A stretch of DNA of 64,000 bases from Belnapia arida (GTDB taxonomy: Bacteria; Pseudomonadota; Alphaproteobacteria; Acetobacterales; Acetobacteraceae). The stretch spans positions 186,001 to 250,000 of the forward strand of contig NZ_JAETWB010000004.1 in NCBI RefSeq assembly GCF_016773205.1, written 5' to 3'. Positions 58,559 through 64,000 of the stretch are shown piece after piece (the first letter of the stretch is position 1; every line of letters starts with the position of its first letter). Below the pieces are notes generated by a model, which did not search any database, was not told the origin of the DNA, and saw only the letters and a program-made list of their open reading frames with translations. Made by a program: the position numbers and the translations under genes.

Positions 58559-59527
58559 ATGACCCTGTCCCGCCGTGCCATCCTCGGCCTGCTCCCCGCC
58601 CTCGCGGCGCCGGCCCTCGCCCAGTCCGGCGACTGGCCGAACCGCACCGTTCGCTACATCAATCCCTACCCGCCGGGCGGGCCGACCGACACGCTCTCGC
58701 GCCTCTACTGCGCCCGGATGTCGGAGCTCACCGGTCAGCAATTCGTCGTCGAGAACCGCAGCGGCTCCGGCGGCAATGTCGGCGCCGATGCGATCGCCAA
58801 GTCGGCGCCGGACGGCTACACGATCGGCCTCGGCGGCGTCGCCTCGCACGCCATCGCGCCGACGCTCTACCGCAGCCTGCCCTTCGACCCTGAGCGGGAC
58901 TTCACCCTGGTCGCCGGCCTTTGGCAGCTGCCGAACCTGCTGGCGGTGCATCTCGGCGTCGCGGCGCGGAGCGTGCCGGAGCTGATCGCCCTGTTGAAGG
59001 CGGCGCCTGGCGAGTACAGCTTCGGCTCGGCGGGCTCGGGGACCACGCTCCACCTGGCGGGCGAGATGTTCAAGCAGCTTGCCGGCGTCGAGATGGTGCA
59101 CGTTCCCTACCGCGGCAGCGCGCCGGCGCAGCTCGACCTCGTCGCCGGCCGCATCTCGATGATGTTCGACAACATCCCGGGCACGCTCTCCCTCTCCCGC
59201 CAGGGCCAGGTGCGGCCGCTTGCCGTCACCTCGCTGAACCGCAGCGCGGTGGCGCCGGAGATCCCTGCGATCAGCGAATACCTCCCTGGCTTCGACGTCG
59301 TCTCCTGGACCTGCGTCTGCGGCCCGGCCGGCCTGCCGCCCGCCGTGGTGCAGCGCATGTCGACGCTCACCAAGCAGGCGCTGGAGAGCCCGGCCGTGAT
59401 CCGCGCCTATCAGGAGCTGGGCGCCAGCCCCTGGTGGACCGGCATCGAGGAGATCGCCACCTATCGCACGGCGCAGAAGGAGCGGCTGGCGCCCTTGGTC
59501 CGCGCCTCCGGGGCCAGGGTGGATTAG
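58559..59527 (+). CDS. Bug family substrate-binding protein, tandem paralogue
   Basis: A 322-residue receptor with leader MTLSRRAILGLLPALAAPAL, ending near LAQ. It matches the preceding gene product along its whole length, for example LPFDPERDFTLVAGLWQLPN against LPFDPTRDFTYIGGLWQLPN, with both ending ARVD. Divergent loops (SSGSGTTVHL against SAGSGTTLHL; ALTRQALESRD against TLTKQALESPA) show the duplication is not recent. It starts six bases after the first copy. Ligands may differ. Confidence 0.88.
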   Translation: MTLSRRAILGLLPALAAPALAQSGDWPNRTVRYINPYPPGGPTDTLSRLYCARMSELTGQQFVVENRSGSGGNVGADAIAKSAPDGYTIGLGGVASHAIAPTLYRSLPFDPERDFTLVAGLWQLPNLLAVHLGVAARSVPELIALLKAAPGEYSFGSAGSGTTLHLAGEMFKQLAGVEMVHVPYRGSAPAQLDLVAGRISMMFDNIPGTLSLSRQGQVRPLAVTSLNRSAVAPEIPAISEYLPGFDVVSWTCVCGPAGLPPAVVQRMSTLTKQALESPAVIRAYQELGASPWWTGIEEIATYRTAQKERLAPLVRASGARVD

Positions 59528-59574
59528 CCAGGGCGGGCGGTGCATGATCCGCCCCCGACAGCAAGGATCATCGC

Positions 59575-59907
59575 ATGACCGACCAGAAGCTCGGCACCGG
59601 CGCCACCGCCACGGCCGGCCACACCGTCGAGGTGCACTACACCGGCTGGCTCTTCGACGCCTCCCAGCCGGAGAACAAGGGCCGGAAATTCGACAGCTCG
59701 CGCGACCGGGGCGAGCCCTTCCGCTTTGAGCTCGGCGCTGGCCACGTCATCGCCGGCTGGGACCAGGGCGTCGAGGGCATGAAGGTCGGCGGCCAGCGGA
59801 CCCTCACCATCCCGCCGGAACTGGGCTACGGCGCCCGCGGTGCCGGCGGCGTCATCCCGCCGAACGCGACCCTGGTCTTCGACGTGGAACTGCTCGGGGT
59901 GGGCTGA
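59575..59907 (+). CDS. FKBP-type peptidyl-prolyl cis-trans isomerase
   Basis: A 110-residue single-domain FKBP without a signal peptide, so cytoplasmic. Conserved residues are seen in [50 protein letters not shown] and [20 protein letters not shown], including the Tyr, Asp, Trp and final Phe of the proline pocket. Such proteins speed prolyl isomerisation in folding. AAGGAT lies before the ATG. A tRNA gene follows 34 bases downstream. Confidence 0.92.
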   Translation: MTDQKLGTGATATAGHTVEVHYTGWLFDASQPENKGRKFDSSRDRGEPFRFELGAGHVIAGWDQGVEGMKVGGQRTLTIPPELGYGARGAGGVIPPNATLVFDVELLGVG

Positions 59908-59941
59908 CCACCGCGCCGCCGTCTGGTAAACAGCGGCGGTG

Positions 59942-60016
59942 GCCGGGTTAGCACAGGGGTAGTGCAGCTGATTTGTAATCAGAAGGTCGGGGGTTCAAAT
60001 CCCTCACCCGGCACCA
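59942..60016 (+). tRNA. tRNA-Thr (anticodon TGT)
   Basis: The acceptor stem GCCGGGT / ACCCGGC is perfect and CCA is encoded. The D arm is GCAC...GTGC, the anticodon loop is TTTGTAA giving anticodon TGT (reads ACA and possibly other ACN codons), and the T arm is GGGGG-TTCAAAT-CCCTC. The outermost anticodon-stem pair is G-A. It sits in single copy after the FKBP gene; I saw no integrase or repeated tRNA end nearby. Confidence 0.93.
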
Positions 60017-60171
60017 GCAAACTTGAAAGGTCGATGCTGGCCTGCATGGCTGCGGATGCCGAGCATTGGCAGTCCGTTGGTGTCGCGGACAGGGCCGGCT
60101 GGGCAGGTTCCCACCGCGTCGTGACCAAAAGGCACTACCCACGCTGAGATGCGCGGGAGCCGCTGCCGGGC

Positions 60172-61146
60172 CTACTCCGGTTGCGCGCCGCTGACCTTCA
60201 CCATCTCCGCCCAGATCGGCTTCTCGCGTGCCAGCCGCTCCGCCAGCCCCTCGGGCGTGGAGCCGGTCAGCCGCGCGCCCATCGTCAGTGCGCGCTGTTG
60301 CAGTGCCGGGTCAGTCCAGGCGGCACGCACTTCGACCGAAATGCGGTCGACGACCGCCCGCGGAGTACCGCGCGGCGCTGCCCACAAATGCCAGGGCGAC
60401 ACCTCGAAACCAGGGATGCCGGCCTCCGTCATGGTCGGCACTTGCGGCAGTGTTGGCCAGCGCTGCGGCAGCGCCACGGCGAGGGCCCGCATCCGGCCTT
60501 CCTGGATCACGCCCACATAGGAGGCAAGGTTGTCCACCGCGTACTGGATGTCACCCGAGAGGAGCGCGGGGATGGTCTGGGCGCCGCCGCGGAAGCTTAC
60601 ATGTTGAGCCTCGAATCCGGCCCGGCCAGCCAGGTAGGCGCCGGACAGATGGATGGTGGTGCCGACGCCGGAGGAGCCGAAGCTGATCTTGCCGGGCCGT
60701 GCCTTCGCCCAGGCGGCGAATTCCTGCAGCGTCTGTGCCGGGACGTGCTGCGCCGCAACGACCGCGACATTGGGCAGGTCCCACATCGCGCTGATCCAGG
60801 CGAAGTCCCGCTCCGGATCATAGGGCAGGGTTCTGAAAAGATGCGGATTGATCAGCAGGTTGTGCATGCTGACGGTGCCGATGGTGTAACCGTCCGGCGC
60901 AGCGCGGGCGAGCGCTTCCGCGCCGATGTTGCCGGAGGCGCCTGTGCGCGTTTCCACCACGAAGGGCTGGCCAAGGCGCTGCGTCATCTGCTCGGCGGCC
61001 AGCCGCGTCATGACGTCGAGCGAGCCGCCTGGCGGGAAGCCAACGATGACGCGCACCGGCCGGTTCGGCCAACTTTCCTGGGCCTGGCCCATGACGGGCA
61101 AGGCGGCGAGCATGGGCGCCCCAAGCAGCGCGCGGCGATGCAGCAA
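60172..61146 (-). CDS. Bug family substrate-binding protein
   Basis: A 324-residue periplasmic receptor. The start is a TTG with GGAGG eight bases upstream, giving the leader MLHRRALLGAPMLAALPVMG ending near GQAQ. Motifs are PNRPVRVIVGFPPGGSLDVM, FVVETRTGASGNIGAEALAR and HVSFRGGAQTIPALLSG. It is divergent from another Bug gene across 382 bases. No membrane subunits are near. Confidence 0.87.
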   Translation of the reverse strand: MLHRRALLGAPMLAALPVMGQAQESWPNRPVRVIVGFPPGGSLDVMTRLAAEQMTQRLGQPFVVETRTGASGNIGAEALARAAPDGYTIGTVSMHNLLINPHLFRTLPYDPERDFAWISAMWDLPNVAVVAAQHVPAQTLQEFAAWAKARPGKISFGSSGVGTTIHLSGAYLAGRAGFEAQHVSFRGGAQTIPALLSGDIQYAVDNLASYVGVIQEGRMRALAVALPQRWPTLPQVPTMTEAGIPGFEVSPWHLWAAPRGTPRAVVDRISVEVRAAWTDPALQQRALTMGARLTGSTPEGLAERLAREKPIWAEMVKVSGAQPE

Positions 61147-61528
61147 TGGATGTTCCTCCCGTTATTCCTTGGCGTCAGGCTAGCACCGGCCTGGAAGGCT
61201 GCGGTAGCGCGACGATCGGCCTGCAGGCAGCCACGCCAACTGGCGGTATGGAACGAAAGCCGGCGTCGGGCGACGCCACGGCAGCATGGGGCCCGCGTAT
61301 CCGAACGCGCGGGACCTTGACGGGCAGCCGCGCCAGGTGCCGACCGGTCAGCTATGCGGCGCCGGCGGACGGGCCCGATACCTCCGGATGGCCTCCTGTC
61401 GCCAGCTTCCCGCCGCCCTGACGATCCGCGTTGACAGCGCCGCGCGCGGCGCAGCAGCCTCTCCCCGTCCAGGAAGCGAGCCGTCCGGCAAGGACAGGCC
61501 AGGCAAGATAACGATCGGGGAGGACCAC
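61147..61528. other. 382-base intergenic region between divergent Bug receptor genes
   Basis: No convincing gene, repeat or RNA was seen. It contains the ribosome-binding sites of both flanking genes (GGAGG near each end) and presumably both promoters, but I cannot point to a clear -35/-10 pair. Confidence 0.45.
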
Positions 61529-62506
61529 ATGCATCTGCCACGCCGGGCCTTGTTGCGTGCCGCGGGCGCCGCGACACTCATCCTTTCGCCAGACGCGAAG
61601 GCAGCCTTGCCGCAAGGCTTGGTCCGCATCCTTGTGGGGTTCCCGCCCGGCGGCGGGACCGATGTGATGGGCCGCATCATTGCAGAGACGCTGCGCAAGC
61701 GCGGCAACCTGAAGAATGTCGTCATCGAGAACCGAGCGGGCGCAAGCGGGACGCTGGCCTGCGAGGCGTTGAAGCACGCGACGCCGGACGGCACCACGTT
61801 GCTCTTCGCGCCCAGCGCCTCCACCGTCCAGCCCGTCCTGACCTTCCGAAAGCTGCCCTGGGATCCCCGCACGGATTTCGCGCCGGTGACCATGACCGGC
61901 ACGGTTCAGACCTGCTTCGTCCTGGCGCCGGGACTTCCGGTGAAGAATTTTCCCGACTACGTCGCCTGGCTGAAGGCCGATAGGCGCCGCGGCAGCTTCG
62001 GCAGCACCGCGCTCGGCTCCTCCACCCACTTCTTCGGCCTGCAACTCGGCGGTGCCTTCGGCATCGAGCTGGAACCCGTGGGATACCGGGGCGCGGCACC
62101 GCTGATCTCGGATCTCGCGGCCGGGCATATCGCAGCGGGTTGCGGCGGCGTGTCCGACTTCCTGACGCATCACAAGGACGGAAAGCTTCGGATCGTCATC
62201 ACCTCGGGGCCCCGGCGCGGCATCACCACGCCAGAGGTCCCGACCATCGCCGATCTCGGGCACCCGGATCAGGCGAGCTTCGGCTTCTATGCCTTCTACG
62301 CGCCAGCCGGCACGCCGGCGCCCCTCATCGCAGCGCTGAATGCCGAGTTGTCGGGAGCGACGATGGAGCCGGAGGTGAAGTCCCAGCTGCTGGCGATCGG
62401 GCTGGAGCCTGAGGTCTCCACGCCCAACGAACTGGGAAAGGTGCTGGCGGAGGATATCGAGCGCTGGCGCCCGGTGGTGGAGAAAAGCGGCTTCAGGGTG
62501 GATTAG
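61529..62506 (+). CDS. Bug family substrate-binding protein
   Basis: A 325-residue periplasmic receptor with leader MHLPRRALLRAAGAATLILS, ending near KAA. Family motifs are LVRILVGFPPGGGTDVMGRI, VVIENRAGASGTLACEALK and PVGYRGAAPLISDLAAGHI. GGGGAGGA precedes the ATG at 61529; the long open frame upstream was not used. It is one of six such receptors in the window and the most divergent of the last four. No partner genes are adjacent. Confidence 0.87.
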   Translation: MHLPRRALLRAAGAATLILSPDAKAALPQGLVRILVGFPPGGGTDVMGRIIAETLRKRGNLKNVVIENRAGASGTLACEALKHATPDGTTLLFAPSASTVQPVLTFRKLPWDPRTDFAPVTMTGTVQTCFVLAPGLPVKNFPDYVAWLKADRRRGSFGSTALGSSTHFFGLQLGGAFGIELEPVGYRGAAPLISDLAAGHIAAGCGGVSDFLTHHKDGKLRIVITSGPRRGITTPEVPTIADLGHPDQASFGFYAFYAPAGTPAPLIAALNAELSGATMEPEVKSQLLAIGLEPEVSTPNELGKVLAEDIERWRPVVEKSGFRVD

Positions 62507-62662
62507 CCCCCCTCAAACGCTCGGTGCAAAAGCACGAGTTGCGGCGGCTGGTTGCAGACGATGGCGGAGCGCGCGGTCGTGCGCGGTGCCGTATTCGAGG
62601 GCCGCCGCTCAAGAGGGCGCCGTCCGGTGGACCTGGCAGCCGGGGCTGCTAGCCTCCTCGCC

Positions 62663-63067
62663 ATGCATGCTGTGCCGATCTGCCTGTGCATCCTCTTCCT
62701 GGCCTCTCCGGCCTTCGCCCAGCCGGGCTCGCCGGGCGCACCTCCCAGACTGCCGCAGCGCGTCGGGGCATGCGTCGAGACGAGGGTGGAAGCGGTCGAC
62801 ACCCGGCTGGTCGGTGGAGACAACCGGCCGGTTCCCGGCAGCGGTTCGGCTGTGCGCTTTGCCAATGGCGGCTACCAGGTCGGCTACGATACCGTGCCCG
62901 GCATCGAGGACAGCCGGCGCGGCGATCGCGTCCTGATGTGCCTCGTCGCCCTGCCATCGAACTGCCCTCCTGGCGACAGCCGCGGCCGGGTCTACACCGT
63001 GACAAACCTCCGCACCCTCCAGTCCTGGACACGGCCGGATGCATCGCATCGCTGCAGCGGCGCCTGA
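62663..63067 (+). CDS. small secreted protein of unknown function
   Basis: A 134-residue protein starting MHAVPICLCILFLASPAFAQ, a clear signal peptide. The mature part has four cysteines (GACVETRVE, VLMCLVALPSNCPPGD, HRCSGA) and short beta-rich segments such as GGYQVGYDTV and GRVYTVTNLRT, suggesting a small disulfide-bonded beta domain in the periplasm. I do not recognise the family. It stands alone between the Bug gene and the convergent ABC ATPase gene. Confidence 0.6.
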   Translation: MHAVPICLCILFLASPAFAQPGSPGAPPRLPQRVGACVETRVEAVDTRLVGGDNRPVPGSGSAVRFANGGYQVGYDTVPGIEDSRRGDRVLMCLVALPSNCPPGDSRGRVYTVTNLRTLQSWTRPDASHRCSGA

Positions 63068-63133
63068 CAGCCGGGCGCGACAGCGGCGCCCGGCACGCGT
63101 GCCTGTCCCGTTGGTCCATCCATGCGCCCAAGC

Positions 63134-63901
63134 CTAGTGGAGGCCGAGAAGGCCGTAGATGCGCCGGACATACTGGCCGAAGGCCTCGCTCGTCTTGATG
63201 TCGAGGCCGCGCTCCGGCGGCAGGTCGATGGCAAAATAGTCCGACATCCGCGCCGGCCCGGCCGTGAGCACGGCGCAGCGCTCGCCGAGGAACACCGCCT
63301 CCTGGATGGAATGGGTGACGAAGAGGATGGTCTTGCCGCTCTCCTGCCAGATGCGGCGCATCTCGAGATTCATCTTCTCCCGCGTCAGCGCGTCCAGCGC
63401 CCCGAAGGGCTCGTCCATCAGGATCAGCTTCGGATCATGGACCAGGGCGCGGGCGATGGCGGCCCGCTGCTGCATGCCGCCCGAAAGCTCGTAGGGGTAG
63501 CGGTCCTCGAAACCCCGGAGGCCGACCAGGGCGAGCAGCTCGCGCGCCCGCACCTCCGCCGCCCGGCGTGGCAGGCCAAGGATCTCGGCCGGCAGCATGA
63601 CGTTGCGCAGGACGGTGCGCCATTTCAGCAGCAGCGCCTGCTGGAACACCATGCCGACATCGCGGCCGGGGGTGAAGGCTCCGGCCGCGCCGCCGATCCG
63701 CACCTCGCCGCCATCCGCGTCGTGCAGCCCGGCCAGGATCTTCAGCACGGTGGTCTTGCCGCAGCCGGAGGGCCCGACCAGCGCCACCATGTCGCCCTCG
63801 GCCACCTCCATGGTGACGTTGGAGACGGCGGTGAAGGCCCGGCCGCCGCGGCGATAGGTCTTGCTGACATCGCGCAGACGGATCAGCGGCTCGGCGCTCA
63901 T
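63134..63901 (-). CDS. ABC transporter ATP-binding protein, nitrate/sulfonate/taurine type
   Basis: A 255-residue ATPase. Walker A is GPSGCGKTTVLK near residue 43, the signature LSGGMQQRAAIARAL near 138, Walker B LILMDEPFGALDALT near 160 and the H-loop THSIQEAVFLGER. The FVTHSIQEAVFLG form and VSKTYRRGGRAFTAVSNVT start are typical of SsuB/TauB/ThiZ-like importers. Its ATG overlaps the stop of the upstream gene by four bases (ATGA). The permease is not in the window and is probably further upstream on this strand. Confidence 0.9.
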   Translation of the reverse strand: MSAEPLIRLRDVSKTYRRGGRAFTAVSNVTMEVAEGDMVALVGPSGCGKTTVLKILAGLHDADGGEVRIGGAAGAFTPGRDVGMVFQQALLLKWRTVLRNVMLPAEILGLPRRAAEVRARELLALVGLRGFEDRYPYELSGGMQQRAAIARALVHDPKLILMDEPFGALDALTREKMNLEMRRIWQESGKTILFVTHSIQEAVFLGERCAVLTAGPARMSDYFAIDLPPERGLDIKTSEAFGQYVRRIYGLLGLH

Positions 63902-64000
63902 GCGAGCCAGCGTTCCCGGTTGGCGGCGACGAAGGCGTCGTCAGCGAGGTCGGCATGCTCGCGGCAGACGCGGTCGATCAGCGCCGCCTGGCCGGGGCTC
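63898..64000 (-). CDS. end of an ABC-transporter partner gene, probably the substrate-binding protein (runs out of the window)
   Basis: Only the last 33 codons are visible, ending DRVCREHADLADDAFVAANR followed by ERWLA and a TGA that overlaps the ATPase start. No membrane segment is seen, which argues against a permease tail. The helical Asn-Arg-x-Arg-Trp ending resembles SsuA/NMT1-type binding proteins. The assignment rests mainly on operon position and is weak. Confidence 0.4.
   Translation of the reverse strand, partial: SPGQAALIDRVCREHADLADDAFVAANRERWLA

Noticed and set aside
59942-61146. Possible integrative element at the tRNA-Thr gene
   Set aside because: No integrase, no repeated tRNA 3' end and no shift in gene type were seen. 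The neighbours are ordinary receptor genes.

Overview
The window looks like chromosome of a high-G+C alphaproteobacterium, most likely an Acetobacteraceae member of the Roseomonas type. The basis is the very high G+C, the many twin-arginine-style Bug (TctC-like) periplasmic receptors, and alphaproteobacterial neighbourhoods: Lrp divergent from trxB beside a LysR gene, and yqeY divergent from carA. This placement is inference from content and gene order. No rRNA, prophage, intact insertion sequence or CRISPR array was seen. One tRNA (Thr, TGT) is present.

Layout. 1-7.3 kb: the end of a Ppx/GppA phosphatase, a cupin and two small secreted proteins, an N-carbamoyl-D-amino-acid hydrolase, a short lower-G+C island with two divergent unknown genes bounded by a 32-bp direct repeat, then solute receptors. 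7.2-12.9 kb: a dihydroorotase/hydantoinase-type amidohydrolase, a LysR regulator divergent from prpD, then a GNAT gene and prpC (methylcitrate cycle). 13-19 kb: a Lys/Ala-rich histone-like protein, a WD40-caspase protein in a likely operon with a lipoprotein and a nitroreductase, and a candidate structured RNA ending in a terminator. 19-31 kb: housekeeping genes (LysR, trxB, lrp, HNH, ilvA, greA, carB, carA, yqeY). carA lies in frame behind a small HTH domain, with two palindromes upstream. 31-44 kb: mixed catabolic and transport genes (DUF1028, Bug, Nudix, haloacid dehalogenase, isocitrate-lyase-type lyase, TRAP receptor, D-amino-acid dehydrogenase, LLM oxidoreductase, Fe-ADH, SDR, ModD) and a decayed flavoprotein fragment.

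44-51 kb: a nucleotide-sugar cluster with a glycosyltransferase, a C-methyltransferase, an aminopeptidase-like protein, a 2OG-type oxygenase, a glucose-1-phosphate cytidylyltransferase and an NAD-dependent epimerase. It is the best candidate here for a pathway whose product cannot be named. 51-57.5 kb: a tightly packed operon with a GH15 glucoamylase, zwf, a HAD phosphatase, pgl and rpiA, that is, glucan or glucose feeding the oxidative pentose phosphate pathway. 57.5-64 kb: four more Bug receptors, an FKBP isomerase, the tRNA, a small secreted protein, and an ABC ATPase preceded by the tail of its partner gene.

Many neighbouring genes overlap as ATGA, GTGA or TGATG, which suggests translational coupling. 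The window is mostly ordinary core and catabolic sequence. The less explained parts are the HTH-CarA reading frame with its operators, the repeat-bounded island at 3.0-4.6 kb, the structured RNA near 19 kb, the caspase operon and the sugar cluster.
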